Below the pieces are notes generated by a model. The model saw only the letters and a list, made by a program, of their open reading frames with translations. It was not told where the DNA came from and made no database searches. Positions 22,512 through 33,770 of a stretch of 64,000 bases of DNA are shown piece by piece. Within the stretch, counting starts at the first letter, position 1. Each line of letters opens with the position of its first letter. Source of the stretch: Sipunculus nudus (taxonomy: Eukaryota > Annelida > Sipuncula > Golfingiida > Sipunculidae); contig CM049318.1 of NCBI GenBank assembly GCA_026874595.1, positions 51,054,750 to 51,118,749 of the forward strand. The letters are read 5' to 3'. Both the position numbers and the translations under genes were made by a program.

Positions 22512-23495
22512 GAATATTTTGAAGATCAGCAGCAAAAATTGACAAGAAAACAATATTTGAAAGAGTACATGCGCAAGAAAAGAATGAATCAAACACAAAG
22601 GAACAAAGAACGTTTGAAAGACCAACAAAGGAAACAGCTATCAAGAAAAGATAAAACCTAAAAAGAAAAAGAACTCTCTGCACAAAAAGCAAAAAACCAG
22701 AAGATAAGAAAAGATGAGGTTCGAAGAGCACATGAGAGAGAGGCCCAGAAACAACAGAAGCAAAATGCCAGAAAAAAGGAAACTTACAGACAAAAAGAAC
22801 GTTCTGCAGAAAAAGCATATAACCAGAAGCAAAGGAAAGATGAGGTTCGAAGAGCGCATGAGAGAGAGGCTGAGAAACAACAGAAGAAAACTGCTAGAAA
22901 GAGGGAAACTTACATACAAAAAGAACGTTCTACAGAAAAAGCATATAACCAGAAGATAAGGAAAGATGAGGTTCGAAGAGCACATGAGAGAGAGGCTGAG
23001 AAACAACAGAAGCAAACTGCTAGAAAAAAGGAAACTTACAGACAAAAAGAACGTTCTACAGAAAAAGCGTATAACCAGAAGATGAGGACAGATGAGGTCC
23101 GAAGAGCACATGAGAGAGAGGCTGAGAAACAACAGAAGCAAATTGCTAGAAAAAAGGAAACTTATAGACATAAAGAACGTTCTGCAGAAAAAGCATATAA
23201 GCAGAAGATCAGGAAAGATAAGGCTCGAAGAGCACATGTACGAGAGACTGAAAAACAACAGAAGCAAACTGCCAGACAAAATGAATCATTTAGACAAAGG
23301 GAACGTCTCAGAGAATCGGCCTGTAAAAAAAGAAAAAGGACTGAAGATGATTTTCTTAGAGAAACTGAGAGACTCGCCAAAAGGAGAAAGAGAACTGATC
23401 TATTACATAGGAGAACTGAGACCACGAGAAACACTGCCACCAGTGCACGAAAAAGAACTGATGAATCATACAAACACAAAGAAAAAAGCAGTTAA
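22512..23495 (+). pseudogene. Charged linker with 42-residue tandem repeats
   Basis: Continues in the peptidase frame with one stop at 22659-22661. From about 22700 to 23290 a 126-bp unit repeats about five times in frame, each giving RKDEVRRAHEREAEKQQ, then KQTARKKETYRQKERS, then AEKAYNQK. Units start near 22712, 22838, 22964, 23090 and 23216. The DNA identity between units is high for so decayed an element. Lys, Arg, Glu and Gln dominate, so a helical coiled-coil or nucleic-acid-binding spacer is likely. A frameshift near 23490 leads to the next segment. Confidence 0.75.
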
Positions 23496-24310
23496 TCTGA
23501 AAAGAAAACAGGGTGTAGATCTGACAGAATGTATACAGAAGTTTCATACTTCAATATCTGAAGGTCCAATATATGCCTGTTGTTGATGTAATCAGACATG
23601 GTTCAAACACTCAGTAAAGAATTCTGATAGCTGGCCAGACAAAATAGATTCTACTTTCTTAGCAACACACATTAAAGTTGTAAAATTGGTGGACAATAAA
23701 CAGTGGTTATGCACAACCTGTCTTGAAGCTCTCAAATGCCATAAGACTCCCAAACTCTCTGTATTAAATGGAATGCAGTTTCCCGATAAGCCACCTGAAT
23801 TAAACTTGTGTCCCCTAGAGGAAAGACTTGTTGCATTACGCATACCATTCATGCAAATACGAGAATTGCCTAGAGGTTCACAGTTGTCACTGAAAGGATC
23901 ATTGGTCAACGTACCTACGCATACTGAAACAGCCGTGAATATGTTGCCTCGTACATCAGATTCCACTTCAACCATACCGATCAATTTAAAACGTAAACTT
24001 GAGTACAAAAATGTAGACTGCACCCAAAATGTACACCCAGCTGTAATACTGAGTGCACTTCACTACTTGTTGAGACATAGTCAGTTGTATAAAGATGCCA
24101 ACATTACAATAAATAGTGACTGGCTTCAAACTTTCCAAAATGCACAAGACCATGAACCTCTTGGCACAACTGACAACTCAGTGGATGAAAGTGATGATGA
24201 CCATTTTGAAGAAATACCTGAAGATAAACAAGGAGGAATCCTAGATACAATGCTTGATAATACTGAACTCACATGAAATGACATAATATCAGTAGCTCCT
24301 GGAGAAGGAG
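23496..24310 (+). pseudogene. Helentron Cys-pair and DUF6570-like region
   Basis: In the new frame, GPIYACC, stop (TGA 23584), CNQTWF and later WLCTTCLEAL give cysteine pairs that suggest a zinc ribbon. KLSVLNGMQFPDKPPEL, LCPLEERLVALRIPFMQIRE and HPAVILSALHYLL follow, resembling DUF6570, which precedes the Rep domain in many Helitrons. A Trp-like position is a TGA at 24274 (LT-stop-NDIISVAPGEG). An acidic stretch (DESDDDHFEEIPED) lies just before. The frame shifts again near 24314. Confidence 0.65.
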
Positions 24311-26232
24311 CCTTTGAGTCTGTTCCAAGACAAAGATTCAGAATATATGTCATTTCCCTCAATATTCTATGGACAAAGGAGAATAGACAATGCTGAAAGA
24401 AAAACTTCTGTTCCTTACAGTGACATTTGCCAATGGGAACCCAGATCACTTGATCGCAGAGTTGCTCCAAATGTTCCAAATCTTTTCTACAAAATGAAGA
24501 AATTACAAATAGAACAAATTACAGGAAAGGTTAGCCTAGCAATTCGTCGAATCAAAACTAAGGGGAAGAAATATTCTGTCCAGGATGTCTTGAATGAAAA
24601 CAAAGTTCATGAGTTGACAAGGTTGGATAAGGGCTACAGAATTTTAAAATCCATACGAGGCTCTCCTCCATATTTTGAAGCATGTAAAAAACACCTCTTT
24701 GCAATGATTAGACAACTAGGATTGCCAACATGGTTTATATCTCTATCAGCTGCAGACACACATTGGGAAGACCTACTGATCATCCTTGGTAAACTGATTG
24801 ATGGCAAAACGTATTCAAGTGATGATATCAGGCAAATGGATTGGATAAATAAAACACGCTTGGTTAAGGCAGATCCTATAACCTGTGTGAGGTATTTTGA
24901 TCATAGAGTTCATTCCTTCATTCACACCATCTTACAGAGTGCACATTCACCTCTTGGAAAGCATAAAGATTTTTTTACAGGGTTGAATTTCAGCAGCGTG
25001 GCTCTCCACATGTTCATATGCTTATGTGGATTGAGAATGCACCCATATATGGTCAACATGAAGATGGTACTGTCACCAAATACATTGATGAGCATGTTAT
25101 CTGCTCCAAGAATGATGAGGACCATCAAGATCTGATAAGTCTACAAACACACAGACACTCCAGGTCTTGCAGAAAGAATGGAAAGCCAATTTGTCGTTTT
25201 AACTTTCCATTACCACCCATGCCAGAAACTAAAATCCTCACACGTCATAAGATTGAAGTTGATGAAAAACACAGGCAGAACTACCAGAAGACCTCTCAGG
25301 CACTAGCAAGCTTAAATGTTGACAATGACCAATCATTTAATGATTTCCTAAACTCTCTAGAACTCTCTCTAGATGACTACTACATGGCCTTACGTACTTC
25401 CATTAAAGGTCCAAAAGTATTCCTCAAAAGGTCACCGTCTGAAATAAAAACGAATGGATACATGAGACTTTTGTTTACTGTATGGAAAGCAAACCATGAT
25501 CTTCAGTTTATACTTGATCCTAATGCATGTGCAACATACATAGTTTCCTATGTTAGCATAAGTCAAAGGGGAATGAGTGCTTTGTTAGATGCCGCCTGCA
25601 AAGAAGCTAGAAAAGGGTGAAAAACACTCAGGCAGCAGGTGAGAGATATGGGAAATCAATTTTTAAATGCTGTGGAAATAAGTGCTCAGGAAGCAGCATA
25701 TTTGGTATTACAACTTCCAATGACAAGAGCCACCAGGGATGTAATATTTGTACCCACTGCCCCTCCAGATGAAAGAACTTTTCTACTCAAGATTAAAGAA
25801 CAGCTCGAACATCTGCCACAAGAGTCAACTGACATAGCAGCAAATAATATCATTGACAGATATTCGAAGCGACCAAAAGCATTTGAAAATTGGTGTCTGA
25901 CTGACTTTGCATCTCAGATTAATATAAAATACCCATCAGAGGGAGTAGCTGATGCATTCCATGACAACATGGATGAAGATAATGTCTATGATCAAAATGA
26001 AGTAAACGCTGATATAAACACAGGAGAAAAGCTCAGCGTCACTTTACCAAATGGGACAACATATACTCGAAGACAAGTTCCAAGAGTTCTACGATGTGTT
26101 CGTTATACTGAGAAAATAGACCCTGAAAACTGCTTTCGTGAAAGGCTACTTTTGTTCACATTGTGGAGAGATGAAACAAAAGACCTTTTAAATGGTTCAC
26201 TCACATACTCGGAACAATATAACAAAAAATAA
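24311..26232 (+). pseudogene. Helentron HUH Rep endonuclease region
   Basis: Frame 24314 onward reads MIRQLGLPTWFISLSAADTH and YFDHRVHSFIHTIL, the usual start of Helitron_like_N. A one-base-class frameshift near a T-run at 24970-24978 then moves the metal site QQRGSPHVHML to the other frame; the two HUH histidines are at 25009-25017. The paired tyrosines (YIVSY) are at 25537 and 25549 and should be the nucleophiles for rolling-circle cleavage. A Lys commonly seen after them is Ile here (YVSISQRGMS). A stop at 25618 and the loss of frame at 26232 show that the copy is dead. Confidence 0.85.
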
Positions 26233-28064
26233 TACAAATTGAATTCAAAAGAAAACAGTATGAGCACAATGCAGATGTTCTGCAAGAAGCACAGGACCAA
26301 GCTGAGAATGACCATGAAACTGAATATGCACATATAGCTCCTACAACAGAACATGCAGAGAATGAAGATGCAATTCAACACCCAGTTCCGAGTGAGGAAT
26401 TTGCTTTTTTTGACCCAGAAAGGTCAGATCATCTGAGAAACTATGATTTGACAACTGATCTTGGACTGCCACCAAGAACCACTACACAAGAACCATTAAC
26501 ATTGCCTGGTAGAATACCTGATGGAGAGTACAAACAGTTAATACAGGGTCTAAATGAGAAACAACTCACAGTCTTCAAACACATTATTAAACATATAAAA
26601 TGTTCAACAATACATTTAGTCCTTACCGGTGGGGCAGGTGTTGGAAATCAGTTCTGCTCAGAGCTCTCTTTCAAGCCTTGCATCGTCACTTATGTGGGAC
26701 TGAAGGTGAAAATCCATTGGACTGCAATATATTGATTACTGCACCTACAGGAAAGGCTGCTTACAATGTTCAAGGATCCACATTGCATAATGCTTTTCGA
26801 ATTGATCCAAATAAAGGATTTGATTACAGAAAATTGTCATCTGACATCCTGAATACACTGCGGACACAGTACAGGTACCTTCAGATATTAATGATTGATG
26901 AAGTAAGCATGGTAGGAAACCGCATGTTCAATTTCGAAAATTTGCGGCTCCAAGAAATTAAAGGCAACAAAGAACCATTTGGTGGCATCCATGTAATTGT
27001 TATTGGAGACCTCTTATAACTTCAACCAGTAATGGACAATTGGATTTTCAAGACCTAATCTGATAATGACGGACCTCTTGCACTCAACCTTTGGGTAGAC
27101 ACTTTTCATATGTAAGAGCTAACTGAAATCATGCTGCGAAAAAATGATCGTGATTTTGCAGAACTTTTGAACAGTCTACGTGAAGGACAACACACACAAG
27201 CTGACATTGATACCCTAAAATCGTGTCTTGTTGGTGCTAAAAGTTCATATCCCTCAAGAACTACTCATTTATTTACAAACAACACCAGTGTGGACAATCA
27301 TAATATGCAAATTTTCCAGTGTACAAACACAACTTAAGTTATAATTACAGCTGTTGACACAGTAGTAACAGATGTGACAGAAGATGTGAAGAAAGATGTA
27401 CTTTCAAGAATACCAGATAACCCATCAAAAACTTCAGGCCTGCTGAAAACGCTTCAGATTGCTGTTGGTTTACCATATGATATCACCTGCAATGTTGCAG
27501 TTCAAGATGGAATCACAAACGGTTGTTCTTGTATATTGAAGAACATACACTACCTGCATATCAGATCTGTACCCAGTATTCTTTGGGTTCAGTTTGAAGA
27601 TTCAAACATTGGCTCAGACACCAGGAGAAATTATCATGCCTTTTAGACTCCAGCTATATCAAAAGAATGGACCCCACTTTTTTTCACCAAGCGCACATTT
27701 CACACAGGCAGGAGACATATACTGGTAACTCGTTGTCAGTTCCCAATAAAAATTGGTGCTGCAAAAACAATATGGAAGGCACAAGGCAGTTCTCTTGACC
27801 AGGTGGTTGTGGATATGACAAGTACCAGAAAACTGAGGCATGCACATTATGTTGCATTTAGCAGGGCAAGAGTTATGGATGGCTTGCATATATAAAATTT
27901 AGATGAAAACAAAATATCAACTGATCCCCAGGTGACAAATGAAATGGCCAGACTGCGTAGTGTTGCTAAACTTGCTCTTAATTTCATACCACCAACATCT
28001 GTACCAACTGATACACTCAAGATAGTATACCATAACACAAGATCTCTTCATTTGCATTTCCAAA
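26233..28064 (+). pseudogene. Helentron Pif1-like helicase
   Basis: The helicase begins after an acidic linker. Motif I reads LTGGAGVG in one frame and KSVLLRALFQAL in the next: a single A appears lost at 26645-26647, in the Walker A lysine codon. NILITAPTGKAAYNV, LMIDEVSMVG (motif II) and VIVIGDLL, stop, LQPV follow. Downstream are LREGQHTQADI, KTIWKAQGSSLDQVVVDM and HYVAFSRARVMDGL (late motifs). Stops are at 27017, near 27056, near 27114, 27335, 27644 and near 27893. Pif1-type helicases unwind DNA 5' to 3'; here that would have supported strand transfer. Confidence 0.85.
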
Positions 28065-28690
28065 GATGTGATTTCTGATTGTCATATCCTTAATACTCAT
28101 ATCATTGCTTTGGCTGAAACTCGTTTGTGTTCTTTGGATACTGATGATTCATATTCTATCCCAAATTTCCAGTTGATCCGAAATGATCATCAAATAACAG
28201 GTTCTACATGTCAATCAAAAGACCACACTATGGATTAGCTTTCTATGTGCACAAAAACCTCTGCCCATTCATTCAAGTGCATCATCAGTCTAATGTAAAC
28301 ATTGATGCATCTGTATTGTTGATAAATACTCCAAGGTCTTCCTTACAACTGATTAGTTTGTACAGATCACCTCAGTCAAAACTGTCTGACTTAAAATCAA
28401 AGCTTTCCCAGCTTATGGCACATGTTAATATCAAAGAACCATTGTTAGTAATAGGAGATTTCAATATAGATGTTAGTAAACAAAACAATATATCAGCCTT
28501 GAATGATCTTTCACATCTTCTGCACTCTCAGCAACTTGTAACAGAAAAGACAACTGATTGTGAAAGTCTGATTGATCTTGTATTTTCAAACTTCCCTGAT
28601 GCTACAACTTCAACAATAGAGGCCCCATGGTCTGATCATAAAATCTTGACTATTGTTCCAACAACTGTTTTCCAGATTCATCTTGATTGA
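28065..28690 (+). pseudogene. Helentron C-terminal AP-type endonuclease domain
   Basis: Reads HNTRSLHLHF (upstream frame), then DVISDCHILNTHIIALAETR, then after another shift near 28200 GLAFYVHKNL, LQLISLYRSP, LLVIGDFNIDV and APWSDHKIL. The GDFN and SDH motifs are those of the endonuclease/exonuclease/phosphatase fold used by non-LTR retrotransposons. The fusion to a Rep-helicase is characteristic of Helentrons. It ends with TGA at 28690. Confidence 0.8.
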
Positions 28691-29564
28691 TAATTTTGAT
28701 ATTAGTTCACAATGACATTGAATCTAATTTCATAGTAATGGTATAAAATTTGATACTATTTTAGACAAACTTAAAATTACCCAAAATGAAATTGCTGTTG
28801 ATATGGACAATTTGATGTCTTTCATATATTGTTCTAATGTGTAATTCAGAATCTATGCACGCAATGCACAAGACAGAAATCTCTTATTTGAGTAAGATAC
28901 AGTTAAACAACTAGGCAATTTCTAATTAACAATCCATGCACATCATGCAGAAGACATGACCTAATTTGTTTAAGATCCAGGTGGTACTTCTAAACATTAC
29001 TTGGAAATCTGAAATAATGTCAGTATCACCTATATTCTGTGAGCTTTGTGAAACTGTTATGAAGTAGTTACTGTAATTATTGGTAATAACGAAATCCTGA
29101 CATACACGTATCATCAGAAGATATCAGAGATTGATTAAGCCTGACTTTCAGACAGGCAGAGAAATGCTTTGTCCAGGAGTTAAATTAAAAAAGAGAACTG
29201 AAGTAACCAACCAGTCATTTAGCCTCCCCCATAATGTTTTCATATTGACCTGCAGTGGACAGGAATCATAATCCGCTGATATTACTTTGACTTGGACCTG
29301 CCAGTGCATTATTATAAATGTTGTTCAGATCGTGATACTTGTTATGTATAATCTCATGTGAGATGAGTACTAACACATTTGATTTGCTCATCTCAGAATA
29401 GAACTGTTTAATCCATGTGATTTCGGTTAACATAGATCCTAATGTTATCACTGACATACTTTTCCTAACATACAAGATTCCTAAGAGTATGGAAAAAGTA
29501 AATACAATGCCCAAAGTAAATTTGTGGCATTTAATAATATGTCAAATGTGTATGTTGTTAGATA

Positions 29565-29613
<49 letters not shown>

Positions 29614-29716
29614 CAGTGAACTCGTATATATTTTTTCTCTAGCGTCTATAACTGGTCCCTGCAGGCCCTAAGCACAGACTAGCCCAGACTTCTAGGCTGT
29701 GAATAAGACTTCCCAT
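28691..29716. other. No gene recognised; probable Helentron 3' side
   Basis: AT-rich sequence without coding character. I could not place a CTRR end or hairpin with confidence. An (AT)n tract lies at 29570-29610. Confidence 0.4.
29570..29610. repeat. (AT)n microsatellite
   Basis: About 20 TA units. Confidence 0.95.
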
Positions 29717-29786
29717 CATCATATTTGTCTTGAAACATTGTCATCCACATGCATCATATTTGTCTTGAAACATTGTCATCCACATG
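29717..29786. repeat. Perfect 35-bp tandem duplication
   Basis: CATCATATTTGTCTTGAAAC and the next 15 bases occur twice in a row, at 29717 and 29752, without a mismatch. Confidence 0.95.
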
Positions 29787-30934
29787 CATCAGTAACTGTA
29801 GGTGATATCAGTTTTACCTCCCCATCCAATCTGATATCAAAACAAAATGGTTTTAGCACTCAGCAGTTGGACAAAAAACTTCTAACAGGTTCTTGGGTTT
29901 CCTGGTAACAGAAAAGGTCACTGTTACCCATTTCTAAGGACTACTAATAAAATTTGCGGTTTTTTTTTGCGCTCTAGCTGTCATTTTGCTCATTGTTGAA
30001 CATTCCTTGAATTCAGCTGAGCGTCATGGCCCATGGGCCCCCAGTTATTTATATAACACATATTGTCCCATTTTTTTTTTATTTAAAAATACTTTCTGCA
30101 CGTTTACTTGTTCATGTGTGGACTTGAAAAATAGGACGTTTCTGGAAAACGTCATCCTTCCGCCAGAGATCGTTTCTACTCAAAACCACTGTGAGCACGA
30201 GTCTACGCTGTGTGTGTATGGCTGGCTGCATACCGATCACCTGAATATGTTAATAAGGTGAGAGGCCACATAAGACCAGCAAAATACAGATTCAAACTTC
30301 GAATTAACTATTAAAAATGAATCTATACTGTTTTCCTAACGGATTTTATTATGAATTATAAAAAAAAGTATTCACCAATTGACCGTACAGGTAATGCTTT
30401 CGAATAAAAGACCATGTTTTAAGTCTATATCGTGTTTATTTGTAACCTGCCCTGTTACAGTTCGTCCGGGTAGCACGTGTAGAGTTAACGCATCATACAC
30501 ACATTTAATCAGTCATGTAATCAAGGAGGGAAACGATTTGAGCCCGTGGCTCGATTCATGTCAAGAGGAGGAAGCGAAAGACATATATTCCACGAATTTC
30601 CTTGTAAACTTAATTTTTATTTACTCCATTTTTCATGCTGGCTTAACAAATTAAGTACATATACAGAATTGCATTCTGGTTTCGGACTACGTGACAGGGC
30701 AGTATGACACGCTCCTTTCACGATATATCCTAGTGTTATTGAACCGTAAATTCTAAATAATTTATATACTATGCATTATTTTGTGGTAAAATCTTGAAAA
30801 AAGAACCCTTGCGAAAATATGAGCGGGAGAAATCGTGAAATTTAACTTGGCAAATATGTCCCAAATCTTTAGACGAGCTGCAATCTCATATGCATATAAG
30901 TACTTCAAAATCGAGTGTAAAGGAGTGCATATGA
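29787..30934. other. No gene recognised
   Basis: Two open frames of about 90 codons (29986-30261, 30379-30654) have no recognisable domain, no splice context and ordinary composition, so they are not called. Confidence 0.45.
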
Positions 30935-31018
30935 AAGCGGACGGAGCAGTCTCGCCAGTAAAGCTTGCTTTTCCAGCGAAGCCGTTGGGACCCCTGAGAA
31001 AAATGTTCGTGTAACATA
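30935..31018 (+). repeat. SINE-like repeat, family member 2 (partial)
   Basis: AAAGCGGACGGAGCAGTCTC then AAGCTTGCTTTTCCAGCGAA matches the first half of the element at 10401-10555. The B-box half is lost. Confidence 0.45.
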
Positions 31019-31160
31019 TGGGGCTCGTCCAAAATGACGCCCGGAGAATGGTTGTTTTGGTAATTGGGTAATTACCGACACGTGATTGACGAAAAACGTG
31101 TCGCTCCTGGGTTAATTAACCTCTTCTTGAAAACAGAACGACATAAGACGGGTTGTGTTG

Positions 31161-31206
<46 letters not shown>
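31161..31206. repeat. (TA)n(TG)n microsatellite
   Basis: Compound dinucleotide tract directly before the third SINE-like copy. Confidence 0.95.
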
Positions 31207-31207
<1 letters not shown>

Positions 31208-31337
31208 ACTGAACTATCTCACTAGTGAAGCTTGCTTTTCAAGCTAAGCGTTCAGGACGCCTGACAAATGCACTGCCATCATGGATTCGAATAAGTGATC
31301 AGTCCTAATATTTTCCGCTTATGTTTAGGTAACACAC
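31206..31337 (+). repeat. SINE-like repeat, family member 3
   Basis: CTAGTGAAGCTTGCTTTTCA, then GGACGCC, then CATGGATTCGAATAAG, which corresponds to the B-box region of the copy at 10401-10555. It ends near GGTAACACACG. Confidence 0.45.
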
Positions 31338-33262
31338 GTAATCGTTTCAATAGCGGGAAAACGGACAAATTCTTCGAATTTGCAATGACTATGATTTACG
31401 GTGGTCGATTAAAAAGAGTGCAAAACACCACCAGAAAAAAAATCCCCAGTTCAGCTAGGCTGTGACAGCTGGCGCTGACGACTTTCCTGGGATTCACTCT
31501 AGAAGCCGATAATGTACAACGAGAGTGGATTAGTTATTTAATTTCCCGTCAGTTGACAGAAGCTGCGATTATGCCACGTGAGGTTTGGTATTGCTACATA
31601 GCGTACGTAAAGCATACTGTTTCAGCTAGCTCGTGCGTCATCCTTTCGCCAAATGTCGGTTAAATCTTAACGAACCTCCTTCAATTTTGAATTGTGTTAT
31701 TCTGGATTACTTTTTTCACTGTATACCTTCAAAATCCAAATTTGTTATATTTCAAGGAAACACCTTCCGTTTACATGTAACATGAGCATGCTTACAATAT
31801 ATTACCTATTCCGTGAAGTTCTTACCACAAAAACACCCATGTTCATAATATTTGCCTTGAAATAATTCTTTTCGAATATGTTAGAACAGACTACATTCAT
31901 CCCTTTCCTAGAGTCATGCCTACGCCATGTGTGTATGTGGAAGCCTCGGCGTGTTGTTGACCGATGGTTTCAAAGTAACATATCCTGACCAGCATAGTCG
32001 TACTCTTGTGAGTCCAATTCTTCACAGTGTAAATGCGCATCTGTACTGGTTAACTGTTATACTGTCGACATGCGCTTAATGTACATGTGTCATACAATAG
32101 AACATGTATATACTGCATGGCCAAAGCAGTTATAGGACGTGTACGCTCCATAGGTGAGGTCATGGGAGGTGTACCTTCAGTTACATAAGCTGTATAATAT
32201 AGTGTACGGTTTTTCCCACAGATAAAATAAAGTAACTCAGCAATTTAAGTTTTAAGTCACAGAATGACCCAAAGGGCTGTCCAAATTTGGAATGGTTATT
32301 ATTAATGGGCCAAAACCTATTTAAAACTACTTTACCATGCATAGGGTTGACATATTAATGAGTCAGTCCAAATATAGATCCATGGTAATATAGGGAAATA
32401 ACGGAGTCTTTTCCATCCGAGTATGAGTCTATGTTCAAGTCTTTCATGTTCGAGGCCAAGTCCACCTTTTTCGACTCTGTGTCATTTACAACCTTAGCTC
32501 AATACAAGTCCAATTATCGAAAGAAATTTAAAATAGAACTTTGAGATTATGCTGTGCATTTTGATGTTACTTTATTCTTTTTATTTGAATGTTTAATTAC
32601 ATTACACCCCGATGGAGAACTGAAGCTTGGTCTTATTTTTTTTATATTCTGTTACATCTATAAGTCATAAAGTATATATTACTGCTTGACTCGAAATGGA
32701 CCAAAAACTATCAGTTTACAGTTTCTAAACTATATCAGCAAATTTTAAAAAAATGTTATGTGAATGAATAAATTTGAACATAGGTTTCAATATTTTTTTT
32801 TCCTAACAAGGGTATTGATGTCAGGGTATCTGTTTACACTGCATATTGGCCATCCAAGAAATATAACTATTGTTATGCGAATACAGGCAAATATATTTCA
32901 CTAACAAATATCTTAATCAGCAAGAGTACTTAAGTCTGGGGTTTTTTTTGCAATAAGGAGACTTAGATAATGTAGGTGACGTAAGCCATGGTGCATCTCT
33001 GTGTCAATATGGTAACCATTATGACGTCACAATTGTAACAATGGTTTCAAAGCCCGCTACTGGGCTTAAGTCCTGTGAAATGTTGTTGGCCCCAACTTTG
33101 TATGATTTATTTTAATACAGCTTAATATATTATTGACATTATCAGCCCCAAAATACCATGACAATATGGTCCAACGGCCATGTTTCACTCATAAATTTTA
33201 GGGGGTTGATCGGTGGTATGACCCAGTAACGTACTCTTGTGTGTCCGGTTCGGCGCAGTGTG
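31338..33262. other. No gene recognised
   Basis: Intergenic sequence upstream of TLC copy B without coding character on either strand. A GAGTCTATGTTCAAGTC-type imperfect repeat lies near 32424-32475. Confidence 0.5.
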
Positions 33263-33284
33263 TATGAATGATCACAAGGCGACA
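33263..33284 (+). promoter_or_regulatory. Upstream element shared with TLC copy A
   Basis: The same 22 bases as 6871-6892, 158 bp before the copy B start codon. Since copy B is damaged, this may simply mark the extent of the duplication. Confidence 0.4.
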
Positions 33285-33770
33285 AACTTTGAGGCTATGC
33301 GGAGTTGTCAAAACATAAAGACTACCTTTTCTTTGCTTTTAGCTGAGGGAACGCTCTGACCTTGCCGCTTTGGTTGATCGTAACCAACCCTGGGGTGTTG
33401 GATTTGCTAAACATTTTATTATGAAGTTAATTACCATCTTTATTTATTTAACATCTTTATGTTACCATGAGGCCGCCACGCTGTTCTTAAAACGTTTGGT
33501 ACTACGCCTGCGCCTGCAGACCGACTATGTGACGTCATTAGAAGTTAGCGGCAGGTGAGAGACCACCCAAATCATGACTCTCACTTCAGGCATTAACCTG
33601 GGTTACGGTTGGTATATTTAATAACTGGGTATGAAGTGTTTAATTGTTTTCAATTAATTACCTCAATATTTTAATTTCAACAGCATCGTCACCGCCATAC
33701 AAGGGGTCCTCGCCTTTTTGTTGGGCATGAAGACATTCGTGATCTCGGATTACGAGATCTCCACTACAAG

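Larger units (their letters stand above)
21573..28690 (+). mobile_element. Decayed Helentron (Helitron with peptidase and endonuclease)
   Basis: The order is UL36/C76-like peptidase, charged repeats, Cys-containing DUF6570-like region, HUH Rep (Helitron_like_N), Pif1-type helicase, AP-type endonuclease. Rep plus helicase defines Helitrons; the peptidase and C-terminal endonuclease point to the Helentron/Helitron2 group. At least ten in-frame stops (among them 22509, 22659, 23584, 24274, 25618, 27017, 27335, 27644) and at least six frameshifts break what was one long frame. An A-rich stretch (21300-21540) precedes it. I could not fix the element termini, so the true limits are wider than given. 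Confidence 0.9.

Noticed and set aside
22641-23279. 212-codon minus-strand open frame rich in Leu, Ser and Phe that looks like a multi-pass membrane protein
   Set aside because: It is the antisense of the 42-residue Lys/Glu repeats of the Helentron; the sense frame matches the flanking domains.
29986-30654. Two open frames of ~90 codons as small genes
   Set aside because: No homology recognised, no conserved context and no splice sites; expected by chance in a window of this size.
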